The notes: generated by a model not told the origin, from the letters alone. Shown: positions 24,150 through 32,016, numbered from the stretch's first letter. The stretch is DNA of 32,016 nt from Eshraghiella sp045124255 (GCA_045124255.1 JBGVLM010000031.1:1-32016), one strand, 5' to 3'. Program-made: numbers and translations.

Positions 24150-24164
24150 TGCGATGATATCGCA
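24150..24164. promoter_or_regulatory. short palindrome upstream of the surface-gene set
   Basis: TGCGAT-GAT-ATCGCA, 6-bp perfect arms about 3 bases apart, in the 200-base gap between rsmI and the surface genes. It could be an operator; I see no confident promoter near it. Confidence 0.25.
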
Positions 24165-24191
24165 ACAATTCGAATGTAAGCATAAATATAA

Positions 24192-24224
24192 CGCCAAAGG
24201 AATTGTCCGTCAACCCCTTTGGCG
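24192..24224 (-). terminator. terminator after rsmI
   Basis: CGCCAAAGG (24192-24200) pairs with CCTTTGGCG (24216-24224), a 9-bp stem. It is followed on the minus strand by TTATATTTA, a poor T-run, and on the plus strand by TTTATTTTTTC after four bases. It probably ends the yaaR-rsmI operon and may work in both directions. Confidence 0.6.
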
Positions 24225-24262
24225 CAGTTTATTTTTTCTTAATAAATTTATAAAACTTTAAT

Positions 24263-25108
24263 CTATTTCTGTGTCAGATTATAGATTTCTCTTTTGGAGA
24301 CACCTCGGTCTTTTGCAACCATTTTCATGGCTTCCTTCTTATCAATCCCCTTGGACACATAATATTCCAAATGCTCTTCCACGGTCATTGAAAGCCAGCT
24401 TTCCTGTTCTTCCCTTATTATCTCCTGCCTGTCCTTTCCTTCAATTACAAGTACATATTCGCCCCTCGGCTCATTGTTCAGGTAATATTCAACAGCCTCC
24501 CCAAGAGTACTTCTGTAAACGGTCTCGTGTTTCTTGGTAAGCTCCTTGCACACTGCAATCCTTCTTGTGCTGCCAAGAGTATCCCTAAGCTCTTCCAGAG
24601 TTTTAATCAATTTATGAGGTGCCTCATAGAGTATTATTGTTCTTGTCTCATTCTCAAGCTCCGAAAGTACATACGCCCTTTCCTTCTTATCATACGGAAG
24701 AAAAGCCTCAAATGTAAATCTCCTTGTTGGCAGTCCCGATATAATCAGCGCATTGATGCATGCCGCCGGTCCCGGAATAGAAATAACCTCAATTCCTGCT
24801 TCAACACACTGCTTAACCAGTTCCTCTCCGGGGTCGGAAATTCCGGGTGTTCCTGCGTCAGTTATCAACACTATATTCTGACCGTTTAATATTTTATCCA
24901 CAAGTATTACTGCTTTTTCCACTTTGTTATACTCATGGTAGCTTGTCATTGGTGTTTTTATCTGAAAATGATTCAGAAGCTTTATACTGTTTCTTGTATC
25001 CTCCGCCGCAATTAAATCCGCCTCCTGCATAATTCGGATTCCCCTGACGGGCATATCCTCCAGATTACCTATTGGCGTGGCACATAAATATAATTTACCG
25101 GTTTCCAT
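24263..25108 (-). CDS. rsmI: 16S rRNA (cytidine-1402-2'-O)-methyltransferase
   Basis: 281 residues. It methylates the ribose of C1402 in the decoding centre of 16S rRNA, using SAM. The N-terminus LYLCATPIGNLEDMPVRGI and VLITDAGTPGISDPGEEL (about 80-97) are the family's hallmark loops, followed by SIPGPAACINALI and FEAFLPYDKKERA. The C-terminal helical part (about 235-281) is longer than a bare catalytic domain, with TVEEHLEYYVSKGIDKKEAM. It follows the yabB-type gene closely, as in B. subtilis where it is yabC. Last gene of its operon; ends at a hairpin. Confidence 0.96.
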   Translation of the reverse strand: METGKLYLCATPIGNLEDMPVRGIRIMQEADLIAAEDTRNSIKLLNHFQIKTPMTSYHEYNKVEKAVILVDKILNGQNIVLITDAGTPGISDPGEELVKQCVEAGIEVISIPGPAACINALIISGLPTRRFTFEAFLPYDKKERAYVLSELENETRTIILYEAPHKLIKTLEELRDTLGSTRRIAVCKELTKKHETVYRSTLGEAVEYYLNNEPRGEYVLVIEGKDRQEIIREEQESWLSMTVEEHLEYYVSKGIDKKEAMKMVAKDRGVSKREIYNLTQK

Positions 25109-25119
25109 TTATCTGACCT

Positions 25120-25857
25120 CTATTCTTCATATAAACGAATAATTTCTTCAGTATATTTCCCTTGTGATTCATATATGATTAACGGTTTTTCCACCTTAAT
25201 CATAGGTCTGCCGCCCCTTATTCCCTCCAAAAGCACCATTGTTGCCTCTTTATCAATAAAAGAATGAACCATTCGCATTCTTTTGGGCTCAACACGGTAT
25301 TTTCTCATCAGCTCAAAAATCTCTGTAAGTCTGTGTGGTCTGTGAACCATACAGAAGCTTCCGCCGGGTTTTAAAACCTTGGCACCTTCTCTGATTACAT
25401 CCTCTAACGTACAGAGAATCTCATGCCTTGCAATCGCTTTATGACTCTCAGGATTCTTAAGCCCGTGATTCTCATTCATATAAGGAGGATTGGTTGTTAC
25501 AACATCAAAAGAAGCCCCTCCGAAAATTGCAGAGGCTTCCTTAATATCTCCATGCACTATATCAACAAATTCTTCAATATTGTTATAAGCAACGCTTCGC
25601 CTTGCCATATCAACATTAATATCCTGTATTTCAAGACCGGTAAAATGACTTCCTTTGGTTCTTCCCTTTAAAAGAATCGGTATAACTCCGTTCCCCGTAC
25701 CGAGGTCAAGAACCCTGTCACCCTCTTTTACATTGGCAAAATCACATAACAGTACTGCGTCCATTCCAAAACAAAAAATTTCCGTATTCTGAATTAATTT
25801 GTATCCGCACCTCTGTAAGTCATCCAGTCTCTCATCAGTCTTTAAATTAATTGTCAT
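25120..25857 (-). CDS. yabB: YabB/TrmN6-type SAM methyltransferase
   Basis: 245 residues, a Rossmann SAM methyltransferase acting on adenine: VLDLGTGNGVIPILL (about 49-63) is the SAM-binding loop and NPPY (about 123-126, in TTNPPYMNEN) the catalytic motif of N6-adenine enzymes. Size and motifs fit the family of E. coli TrmN6 (tRNA1-Val A37) and B. subtilis YabB. The start overlaps the ricT stop by 11 bases, so it is translated with it. The tRNA target is inferred from the family, not seen here. Confidence 0.9.
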   Translation of the reverse strand: MTINLKTDERLDDLQRCGYKLIQNTEIFCFGMDAVLLCDFANVKEGDRVLDLGTGNGVIPILLKGRTKGSHFTGLEIQDINVDMARRSVAYNNIEEFVDIVHGDIKEASAIFGGASFDVVTTNPPYMNENHGLKNPESHKAIARHEILCTLEDVIREGAKVLKPGGSFCMVHRPHRLTEIFELMRKYRVEPKRMRMVHSFIDKEATMVLLEGIRGGRPMIKVEKPLIIYESQGKYTEEIIRLYEE

Positions 25858-26764
25858 TTAACTTTGATTTTCCTTCCTTACGTTCCAAATCCTCCAATGC
25901 TCTGATTTCTGCATCTGAAAGGTCATCCTTGGAGAAGTTTCTTCTTCTGCTTGGCTTAAACTTAATCTCGGAAACCTTATAATCCCTGATTTCCTTCTCA
26001 TCCTTGCCAACTGTTACAATTACCTTAACCGTCTGCCTGAGAACACTTACGCTGTGAACCTCACCTGAAAGACCGTCATTAGTAGTAACTCTGTCGCCCT
26101 CCTGCGGAAGCTTGCTGTTAAGATATTCATAGGTATCCTGCTCATTCTTAAGGCAGCACATTAATCTTCCGCAAACACCTGAAATCTTGGTAGGATTAAG
26201 TGAAAGATTCTGCTCCTTAGCCATCTTGATTGAAACAGGTGCAAACTCTGATAAATATGAATTACAGCATAATACACGTCCGCAGATTCCAAGTCCGCCG
26301 CGAATCTTAGTCTCATCTCTGACACCAATCTGTCTAAGCTCAATTCTGGTTCTGAATACTGCTGCCAAATCCTTTACCAATTCCCTGAAGTCAATTCTTC
26401 CGTCAGCGGTAAAATAAAATAATACCTTATTATTATCAAAGGTATATTCTGCATCAATAAGCTTCATTTCAAGCCCATGCTTTGCAATTTTCTCAAGGCA
26501 AATCCTGAAAGCTTCCTTCTCCTTAACTCTGTTGGCAGCTTCCTTCTCATCATCCTCGACAGTTGCGACACGGATAACCGGCTTAAGCGGAAGAACAACC
26601 TTATCTTCCTCAACCTCTCTCATTCCGAGAACAACATTGCCATACTCTATACCTCTTGCCGTTTCAACAATTACATGCTGTCCCTTTTCAATCTGCATAT
26701 CCAATGGGTCAAAGTAATATACCTTTCCTGCCTGCCTGAATCTGACACCAATTACTTTTATCAT
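25847..26764 (-). CDS. ricT: RicT/YaaT (PSP1 domain) protein
   Basis: 305 residues, cytosolic. A PSP1 domain (about 60-185) follows an N-terminal beta region (GVRFRQAGKVYYFDPLD). Two Cys clusters are clear: GICGRVLCCNSYL and SGVCGRLMCCLKN; in B. subtilis RicT these ligate a [4Fe-4S] cluster within the RicA-RicF-RicT complex that affects RNase Y processing and sporulation phosphorelay. No RicA or RicF is in the window. Sits one base from holB, as in B. subtilis, with a charged C-terminal tail. Confidence 0.93.
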   Translation of the reverse strand: MIKVIGVRFRQAGKVYYFDPLDMQIEKGQHVIVETARGIEYGNVVLGMREVEEDKVVLPLKPVIRVATVEDDEKEAANRVKEKEAFRICLEKIAKHGLEMKLIDAEYTFDNNKVLFYFTADGRIDFRELVKDLAAVFRTRIELRQIGVRDETKIRGGLGICGRVLCCNSYLSEFAPVSIKMAKEQNLSLNPTKISGVCGRLMCCLKNEQDTYEYLNSKLPQEGDRVTTNDGLSGEVHSVSVLRQTVKVIVTVGKDEKEIRDYKVSEIKFKPSRRRNFSKDDLSDAEIRALEDLERKEGKSKLNDN

Positions 26765-26765
26765 T

Positions 26766-27755
26766 CTAGTTCTCCTTAATATTCAATAACATTAATTCAA
26801 TCGCCAACTCAAAATTAACATTGGCTTTAAGTCTTGCTTTGGCAACCTCAAGTCCATGCTGGATATTCTCCAGACCCTCGTATGAGCTCTTGCTTGCCTG
26901 TTTTCTTATCGCATTAATCTCATCTGCAAAAATAAGACTATTCGGGTCCTTTGTTACCTTGAACAAAAGAACATCCCTGTACCACATTTCAAGCAAATCA
27001 ATATATTCAACTACTGAAATCTTATACTCTGTTATTTTCTTAACTGCGTCAATCAAATCAGCTATATCGTAAGAATATACATTCTTAACCAACTTCAAAG
27101 CCTCTTCCTTAATATCTCCGAATTCTTCTGAAGTCGCAAGCCTGATTGCCTTTCCAAGCTTACCCTGTGAATATGACGCACAAATTTTGGCCTCATATTC
27201 AGGAATCCTGAATTCGGAAATAAGATATTCCATTATGGTACTTTCCCTAAGCGGTCTTAAGTTAAAAATAATACAACGTGATATAATTGTCGGCAGAAAT
27301 ACATCAACATTATTAGTCAGAAAAATAATAACGCTGTATGCCGGCGGCTCCTCAATAGTCTTAAGAATCGCATTCTGTGCCTGAACCGTCATCTTCTCCG
27401 CTTCATCAATAATATAAACTTTATATTTTCCATTGTAAGGCTTAATCTGTATATCCTCGACAAGCTGCTCCCTGACATCTTCAACACCGATACTTGTAGG
27501 CTTCTCATGTGTAATTCTTATAAAATCAGGGTTATTGCCTGACGCAAGCTGCTTACAGAAATGACATTCTCCACAGCCCTCTATTCCGCCCTTTTCACAG
27601 AGAAGTGCCTCTGCAAAGGCTTTTGCAAGCATATTCTTGCCCGAACCGTCCTCTCCGTTGAAAATATAGGCATGACTTACCTTGTCAGATTTAATTGCAT
27701 TCTTTAACTGACTAATAATATTCTCATGTCCTAAAATTTTGTTGTACTCTGACAT
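26766..27755 (-). CDS. holB: DNA polymerase III delta' subunit
   Basis: 329 residues, AAA+ clamp-loader subunit. P-loop FNGEDGSGKNMLAKAF (about 33-48), with N where T/S is usual, as is common in delta'. A zinc module CGECHFC (61-67) follows, preceded by C53. Sensor and arginine-finger-like motifs: DEAEKMTVQAQNAILKTIEEPP and TNNVDVFLPTIISRC. The C-terminal helical domain is complete. It helps load the sliding clamp at primer ends. The gene is 15 bases downstream of yaaR and one base upstream of ricT. Confidence 0.95.
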   Translation of the reverse strand: MSEYNKILGHENIISQLKNAIKSDKVSHAYIFNGEDGSGKNMLAKAFAEALLCEKGGIEGCGECHFCKQLASGNNPDFIRITHEKPTSIGVEDVREQLVEDIQIKPYNGKYKVYIIDEAEKMTVQAQNAILKTIEEPPAYSVIIFLTNNVDVFLPTIISRCIIFNLRPLRESTIMEYLISEFRIPEYEAKICASYSQGKLGKAIRLATSEEFGDIKEEALKLVKNVYSYDIADLIDAVKKITEYKISVVEYIDLLEMWYRDVLLFKVTKDPNSLIFADEINAIRKQASKSSYEGLENIQHGLEVAKARLKANVNFELAIELMLLNIKEN

Positions 27756-27770
27756 AAGCTCACCCCTGTT

Positions 27771-28211
27771 CTACGCTATGATATCTAATAACAAACCTCT
27801 TATTTCATCCACCTTATCAAGAATTGTTAAAGTGTCCTTCTCATCCTTAACAAGCTCCTGTGCCAAATCATCAAGATTCTTGTCCACAAGTCTTACAATA
27901 CCGTAAACTCTGTGTCTTCCTCTTCTGTCCAGAAAATTTTCTCTCGAAAATTCATGTGAACGGTTGACAACTTCATTAAGAAAATCCTTAACCAAACTGC
28001 GGTATCTCTTCATATCTCCTATATCCATGTGTTTGGCCAGTTTATCTCCCTGCTCCGTAATCTGGTCCATCAGCGAACCAAGCTTTGTCTGCAGTTCCTT
28101 CTCTTCAATATTGCTGACAAGTGTAAATTTAAAACTCTCTGTTGTAGCCTGAGCAGTACTCTTCATCTCTACCGGTGCTGCATTGGTTACTTCATTTACT
28201 TTAATTGACAT
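27771..28211 (-). CDS. yaaR: YaaR-family (DUF327) protein
   Basis: 146 residues, helical, charged, no membrane segment. The run KLGSLMDQITEQGDKLAKHMDI, followed by YRSLVKDFLNEVVNRSHEFSRE and RHRVYGIVRLVDKNLDDLAQEL, fits DUF327/YaaR, whose function is unknown. In B. subtilis yaaR also precedes holB. First gene of this transcript, with AAGGAGGAG before the ATG and a clear promoter. Confidence 0.88.
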   Translation of the reverse strand: MSIKVNEVTNAAPVEMKSTAQATTESFKFTLVSNIEEKELQTKLGSLMDQITEQGDKLAKHMDIGDMKRYRSLVKDFLNEVVNRSHEFSRENFLDRRGRHRVYGIVRLVDKNLDDLAQELVKDEKDTLTILDKVDEIRGLLLDIIA

Positions 28212-28244
28212 ACTGCTCCTCCTTCAATCAGTGAATTACATTTA

Positions 28245-28273
28245 ATTATACCATAAAACTCATTAAATGACTA
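28245..28273 (-). promoter_or_regulatory. promoter of the yaaR-rsmI operon
   Basis: TAGTCA (28268-28273), 17-base spacer, TATAAT (28245-28250, perfect) preceded by TGG (extended -10). It is 34 bases before the yaaR ATG. Confidence 0.75.
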
Positions 28274-28277
28274 GCTT

Positions 28278-28865
28278 TTACATTCTGATAATATCTTTGG
28301 AAATATTGGAAATGCATTCACTGAAATTGATATTATAATATCTTTTCTTTATTCCCATTCTGTCCAGTTTCTCTTCTGAAAAATCTGACTCATCTGCAAG
28401 AAATCTGCGGCATAATTCAGCATATTTAGGATTCGCTTCCTGCTCCTCCCTTGCCAATGCCCTATGTATTCTCGTTCTGTCATCTATTTCTATATATATC
28501 GGCACAAGAACATCTTTTCCATAATATTCCAGATATTTTTCATATGCTTCCAATGTCGCAATGACCAGATATTTATTATCACTGTTTATATCAACCTGAC
28601 CGTCATCAGCCGTAAAATATTTCCATATTCCGTGTACCGTATTATATGCCCTCAGCTCAATAATTTTATTCTGACCAAAAAACTTCTCCACGCCTGCCTC
28701 ATCAGTGAAGAAATATTCTCTTCCGTCTGCTTCGCCCGCCCGCATTGGCCTGGTTGTATACATTGTAATTGTTCTCAGTCCCAATTCCTTCATATTACGG
28801 AGTTCATTGTAAATTGTGTCTTTCCCTGATGAGCTTTTTCCCATAATAACAAATATTTTAGCCAT
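28278..28865 (-). CDS. guanylate-kinase-like P-loop protein
   Basis: 195 residues. The P-loop MGKSSSGKDTI (8-18) is followed by YTTRPMRAGEADGREYFF (about 36-55), the GMP-binding signature of guanylate kinases (TTRxxRxGExxGxxYxF). The lid and the region after residue 150 are acidic with YNINFSECI at the end. The P-loop has D in place of the usual S/T after GK, so nucleotide preference is uncertain. It stands between the YaaO-type gene and yaaR, the place taken by tmk in B. subtilis. Called guanylate-kinase-like rather than Gmk. Confidence 0.8.
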   Translation of the reverse strand: MAKIFVIMGKSSSGKDTIYNELRNMKELGLRTITMYTTRPMRAGEADGREYFFTDEAGVEKFFGQNKIIELRAYNTVHGIWKYFTADDGQVDINSDNKYLVIATLEAYEKYLEYYGKDVLVPIYIEIDDRTRIHRALAREEQEANPKYAELCRRFLADESDFSEEKLDRMGIKKRYYNINFSECISNISKDIIRM

Positions 28866-28869
28866 TTTT

Positions 28870-30249
28870 TTACCTTTCGATTATACGGATTTTATTATCC
28901 TTAATCCCCCTGATATTAAAGCCGTTATTTAAATACAGTTTTATCTGCTCCAAAATTCCGTCCGTTATCTGCTCGCCCGGAACAATCCACGGAATCCCCG
29001 GCGGATACAGATATATATATTCACCACTTATCTTCCCAGCCGCAGCTTCAATATCAACTGTAGAAACATTGTATTTTTCTGCCTCATAAGCTTCAAATTT
29101 TTTTTCTGACATAAAAATTATTTCTGTTTTATTTTTTTTCTCAAATTTAAGAGAAAAATCAATCTCTTTTAACGCGTTATATAATAAAATAAAAGCTTCT
29201 TCCGAATCCATGCAGGAGGTCATCGCAAGAGCATAATTGCAGGATGACATTTCTGTTTCTATATTATATTTTTGTCTTAAAATATCTGACAATTCCCTGC
29301 CATTTAAATTGCAATTATATGTACTGATTACAATTTTACCAATATCATAACAGCATTCCGGTTCAAAAAGTTTTAAATGCTCTAAATTTCCGCATTTGAT
29401 TCTAAATTCTGAAAGGCTCCTGTAATATTCACTGAATAGAGGCTCTCTTTCATTCCCAATTATATCAATACATATTTCAATTCCTGCCATTAATAAATAT
29501 GACGGACTTGAACTGTTATAAATATTAATAAATTTTTTAACTCTGTCACCAGCAATCAAATCGCCGTTAATACACAGTATTCCCGTCTGCGTAGGTGCAG
29601 GAAGCGTTTTATGAAGGCTCATAACAGTAATATCTGCCCCGTATGAAACGGGATTACCGGGATAAGTTTCACACATTCCAAGATGCGCACCATGTGCACA
29701 GTCAACAATAAGCAGTGCATTATGCTTATGTACAACTTTGCTGATACCTGAAATATCAGAAATTACTCCCTCATAAGTAGGCGAAGTTATGAAAACTGCC
29801 TTAATAGCCGGATTATTTTTTAATTTTTTTTCCACAAGCTCCGGCGTAATCTGCAGATTTATCCCCAATTCACTGTCAGTCTCGGGGAAAATATATTCAA
29901 CCTTAAGCTGTCTTAAAAAAGCTGCATTGTATGCTGATTTATGTGAATTTCTTGCCATAAGAATCGTGTCCAACGGCTTTAATGCTGCCGATATTCCGGC
30001 TAAAACTCCGGAGGTACTGCCATTTACAAGAATAAACGCCTGTTTACAATTATAAACTGCAGCTATTCTTTTCTGCAAATCCATCAATATATCTTCCGGC
30101 TCACCCAAATCATCAAATCCGTCAATTTCAGTTATATCAAATTTATACGGATTAAAAATACAATCCAGCCTTCTTTTATGACCCGGCATATGAAACGGAT
30201 ACGCTTTACTCTGACCGTATTCTGTTAATTTATCAATAAGCTTACCCAT
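28870..30249 (-). CDS. yaaO: Orn/Lys/Arg decarboxylase family protein (YaaO/SpeA-like)
   Basis: 459 residues, PLP-dependent fold type I. Visible: PFHMPGHKRR near 18-27, VNGSTSGVLAGISAAL (75-90), IVDCAHGAHLGM (181-192) and the PLP-lysine region MSLHKTLPAPTQTG (K214 expected). The family motif DxAHGAH has cysteine (C184) where glutamate is common. The C-terminal domain is shorter than in inducible E. coli decarboxylases, like YaaO. The substrate (arginine, lysine or ornithine) cannot be told. Follows the patatin gene by 13 bases and precedes the kinase-like gene by 4, so co-transcribed. Confidence 0.88.
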   Translation of the reverse strand: MGKLIDKLTEYGQSKAYPFHMPGHKRRLDCIFNPYKFDITEIDGFDDLGEPEDILMDLQKRIAAVYNCKQAFILVNGSTSGVLAGISAALKPLDTILMARNSHKSAYNAAFLRQLKVEYIFPETDSELGINLQITPELVEKKLKNNPAIKAVFITSPTYEGVISDISGISKVVHKHNALLIVDCAHGAHLGMCETYPGNPVSYGADITVMSLHKTLPAPTQTGILCINGDLIAGDRVKKFINIYNSSSPSYLLMAGIEICIDIIGNEREPLFSEYYRSLSEFRIKCGNLEHLKLFEPECCYDIGKIVISTYNCNLNGRELSDILRQKYNIETEMSSCNYALAMTSCMDSEEAFILLYNALKEIDFSLKFEKKNKTEIIFMSEKKFEAYEAEKYNVSTVDIEAAAGKISGEYIYLYPPGIPWIVPGEQITDGILEQIKLYLNNGFNIRGIKDNKIRIIER

Positions 30250-30262
30250 TCAATTCTCCCGA

Positions 30263-31177
30263 TTACCTGTATCTGTCCAAAAGACGATTGATGTCATTCA
30301 TATGTCCGCTTACACTTTCCTCCAATGTAAGCTGTCTGTACTTATATCCAAGCTTCTGATAATCTGACATTTCCTGTATTTTATATTTATCTCTGGATTC
30401 AGCATCGTTCCTGCCATAAAATTCTATTTCTCTTATTGCATCCACATATCCTATTTCCATACGGATTTTAGCACCCTTTGAGGTAAAATCCAATGTTCCG
30501 TCCCAAAAATCGCCAATACTCTGCTTAGGCTTAATAAAAATAAAATTAGCATCAGGATATAAATCATAATTAATCCTGCTCTCCGTAGATAATCCTACTA
30601 CAATAAAATTTCTTATTCCTTCTATATATAAAGGCCTTATAGGCATATTATCCTTAATTCCGCCGTCACGATATAATCTTCCCTCAATCTCAACAGGAGA
30701 ATATATTATCGGCAATGCTGATGAAGCAAGCAGAATGTCCTTAATCTCTGCTCCCGGACGATAATTCAGAGAAAAATATCTTACTTTACCTTCACCTTCT
30801 CCTAAATCATCATATTCCGTAGTTGACACATACAGTCTTCTGTCACTGTTTCTGACAATATCCAAATCAACGTAATCATCAATTATTTTTAACAGACCAT
30901 CCCTTGATACAAAGCCTTCCTCCATATCAATCATATCCGGCTCTATATCCAAAAACTGTTCCGGTGAGATATCTCCCCATATTTTTCTTGCCAGTTCTGC
31001 ATTACCGGCAGCAAAAAGAACGAGATTCAATGCACCAACACTTGCACCTGATACGGCAGTTATATAATCTGAAATTCCTTTTTCTTCCAGTGCTTTAAAA
31101 ACACCCGCCTGATATGCGCCTTTTCCGCCGCCTCCGGCAAGCACGAGTCCCCATTCTTTATCAGAAAAATTATACAT
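30263..31177 (-). CDS. patatin-like phospholipase
   Basis: 304 residues, cytosolic. The oxyanion loop GGGGKGAYQAG (15-25), the nucleophile elbow GASVG (44-48, S46 expected) and the Asp of the dyad in YRDGG (D171) are all in place, so the Ser-Asp lipase dyad is intact. Patatin-like proteins cleave acyl groups from phospholipids or lysophospholipids. No signal peptide is seen. AAAGGGGG lies before the ATG. First gene of the patatin-yaaO-kinase transcript. Confidence 0.93.
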   Translation of the reverse strand: MYNFSDKEWGLVLAGGGGKGAYQAGVFKALEEKGISDYITAVSGASVGALNLVLFAAGNAELARKIWGDISPEQFLDIEPDMIDMEEGFVSRDGLLKIIDDYVDLDIVRNSDRRLYVSTTEYDDLGEGEGKVRYFSLNYRPGAEIKDILLASSALPIIYSPVEIEGRLYRDGGIKDNMPIRPLYIEGIRNFIVVGLSTESRINYDLYPDANFIFIKPKQSIGDFWDGTLDFTSKGAKIRMEIGYVDAIREIEFYGRNDAESRDKYKIQEMSDYQKLGYKYRQLTLEESVSGHMNDINRLLDRYR

Positions 31178-31210
31178 TATTTTTCCCCCTTTATTATTAT
31201 GTTTTTCTAT

Positions 31211-31240
31211 ATGTTATCATTTTTACTATAGATTATGCAA
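31211..31240 (-). promoter_or_regulatory. promoter of the patatin-yaaO transcript
   Basis: TTGCAT (31235-31240), 18-base spacer, TAACAT (31211-31216) with TGn before it. Same layout as the MraY-like promoter (TTGCAT, 18-base spacer, TGn). Confidence 0.5.
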
Positions 31241-31264
31241 TACACTCTTTTTTTCTCATAAAGT

Positions 31265-31296
31265 AAAAAAACGGTAGCTTTCACAGCTGACCGTTT
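31265..31296 (-). terminator. terminator of the rRNA-tRNA cluster
   Basis: AAACGGT with ACCGTTT plus an inner AGCT/AGCT pair (31269-31296), followed on the minus strand by T7 (31265-31271). It follows tRNA-Phe. Confidence 0.88.
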
Positions 31297-31316
31297 AATT
31301 TATAAAATAAAAAAAG

Positions 31317-31389
<73 letters not shown>

Positions 31390-31419
31390 ATTTGCCTAAG
31401 TAAAATATTTAATTAAGAG

Positions 31420-31493
31420 TAGCGGGGACAGGATTTGAACCTATGACCTTCGGGTTATGAGCCCGACGAGCTTCCAGACTGCTCCACCCCGCG
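31420..31493 (-). tRNA. initiator tRNA-fMet (CAT)
   Basis: 74 bases, anticodon loop CTCATAA (CAT). Initiator marks: three G-C pairs in the anticodon stem (GGG/CCC) and a mismatched first acceptor pair. Here the mismatch is C1-U72 rather than the usual C1-A72. CCA not encoded. Confidence 0.93.
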
Positions 31494-31535
31494 TCAGTAT
31501 TTATATATCCTGCGTATCATAACAAAAGTTATGAA

Positions 31536-31617
31536 TGGATGGAGGTGGATTCGAACCACCGAAGCGTTCCGCAACAGATTTACAGTCTGCCCCCTTTGGC
31601 CACTCGGGAATCCATCC
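31536..31617 (-). tRNA. tRNA-Tyr (GTA)
   Basis: 82 bases with a long variable arm; anticodon loop CTGTAAA gives GTA. Acceptor GGATGGA pairs with TCCATCC; discriminator A. Confidence 0.95.
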
Positions 31618-31622
31618 ATGAG

Positions 31623-31695
31623 AGCCGACAATCGGAATCGAACCGATAACCTGCTGATTACAAATCAGCTGCTCTGCCAATTGAGCCATGTCGGC
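31623..31695 (-). tRNA. tRNA-Thr (TGT)
   Basis: 73 bases; anticodon loop TTTGTAA gives TGT. Acceptor GCCGACA pairs with TGTCGGC; discriminator T. Confidence 0.95.
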
Positions 31696-31716
31696 ATATA
31701 ATATTTTATTTATAAG

Positions 31717-31789
31717 TGGGACCTACAGGGCTCGAACCTGTGACCCTCTGCTTGTAAGGCAGATGCTCTCCCAGCTGAGCTAAGATCCC
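31717..31789 (-). tRNA. tRNA-Val (TAC)
   Basis: 73 bases; anticodon loop CTTACAA gives TAC. Acceptor GGGATCT pairs with AGGTCCC, with one G-T wobble; discriminator A. Confidence 0.95.
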
Positions 31790-31799
31790 ATTTATTAAG

Positions 31800-31873
31800 C
31801 GACCCGGATGGGGTTCGAACCCACGACCTCCGCCGTGACAGGGCGGCGCTCTAACCAGCTGAGCCACCAGGCC
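31800..31873 (-). tRNA. tRNA-Asp (GTC)
   Basis: 74 bases; anticodon loop CTGTCAC gives GTC. The acceptor stem has two G-T wobbles; discriminator G. First tRNA after the 23S gene. Confidence 0.95.
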
Positions 31874-31968
31874 AAATTCAAAGGACTGTTCCTTCAAAAC
31901 CACACACTAAAACATTTCTTAACATCAATTATCTCTGTGAATAACTTTTCCTCTTCTTCCTAACCATC

Positions 31969-32016
31969 TGGTCAAGCCCTCGACCTATTAGTATCAGTCA
32001 GCTGCACACATTACTG
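31969..32016 (-). rRNA. 23S rRNA, 3' end (partial)
   Basis: The minus strand reads the conserved 23S ending (GCTGACTGATACTAATAGG, then TCGAGGGCTTGACC). The mature 3' end is near 31969; the gene continues beyond the window. The next 95 bases to tRNA-Asp are spacer, too short for a 5S gene. Confidence 0.92.

Noticed and set aside
31501..31903. Open frames over the tRNA genes
   Set aside because: They are tRNA sequence read as protein; the repeated resemblance (GSxPxxxxx) comes from T-loop sequence.
31874..31968. 5S rRNA between 23S and tRNA-Asp
   Set aside because: The spacer is only 95 bases and shows no 5S-like sequence.

Overview
The window looks like chromosomal DNA from a motile, low-GC, Gram-positive anaerobe of the Clostridia, most likely Lachnospiraceae. 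The grounds are protein families typical of that group (the DUF5702/TadE-like/DUF6382-FHA form of the Tad locus, a DUF6240-like flagellar-region protein), a B. subtilis-like yaaO..yabC gene order, strong Shine-Dalgarno sites, and a sigma-28-type flagellin promoter. Almost everything is on the minus strand, so operons read from high to low coordinates. I recognise no prophage, CRISPR array or complete insertion sequence.

Layout. 1-290: no recognisable gene, ending in a terminator. 291-3119: HIT protein (-), a soluble histidine-kinase-like protein (+), and a rhomboid protease overlapping a flavodoxin-fold/SCP2 fusion (-). 3185-13028: an eleven-gene Tad (type IVb pilus) operon read leftwards: prepilin peptidase, TadZ-like, CpaF/TadA (split by a -1 frameshift), TadB, TadC, a 56-residue Flp pilin, a DUF5702 protein, a TadE-like protein with two Cys/His motifs, a second prepilin peptidase, a second TadE-like protein and a membrane FHA protein. 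Its promoter overlaps two adjacent palindromes. 13232-13477: a divergent YaaL-family gene.

13550-18367: a flagellar block with fliS, flagellin (a near-consensus sigma-28 promoter) and a 964-residue protein with a recurring helical motif and a C-terminus resembling the FliK hook-length domain. 18441-20414: glycogen branching enzyme glgB, divergent from an orphan MraY-like transferase (20548-21510); their promoters form an inverted repeat. 21514-24101: three overlapping genes for membrane or secreted beta-rich surface proteins, with no function I recognise.

24263-31177: a housekeeping run (patatin-like phospholipase, YaaO-type decarboxylase, guanylate-kinase-like protein, YaaR, HolB, RicT, YabB/TrmN6, RsmI). 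It matches the B. subtilis yaaO-tmk-yaaQ-yaaR-holB-ricT-yabA-yabB-yazA-yabC cluster, but a guanylate-kinase-like gene stands where tmk would be. 31265-32016: the 3' end of a 23S rRNA gene followed by tRNA-Asp, Val, Thr, Tyr, fMet and Phe and a terminator, with no 5S gene in between.

How the genes work together. Two surface machines sit side by side: the Tad pilus (ATPase CpaF, platform TadB/TadC, substrates with a G|xxxxE processing site, two peptidases) and the flagellar filament (flagellin, its chaperone FliS, and a possible FliK-like protein). The yaaR-rsmI cluster serves replication (delta' clamp loader), RNA modification and RicT-type regulation.
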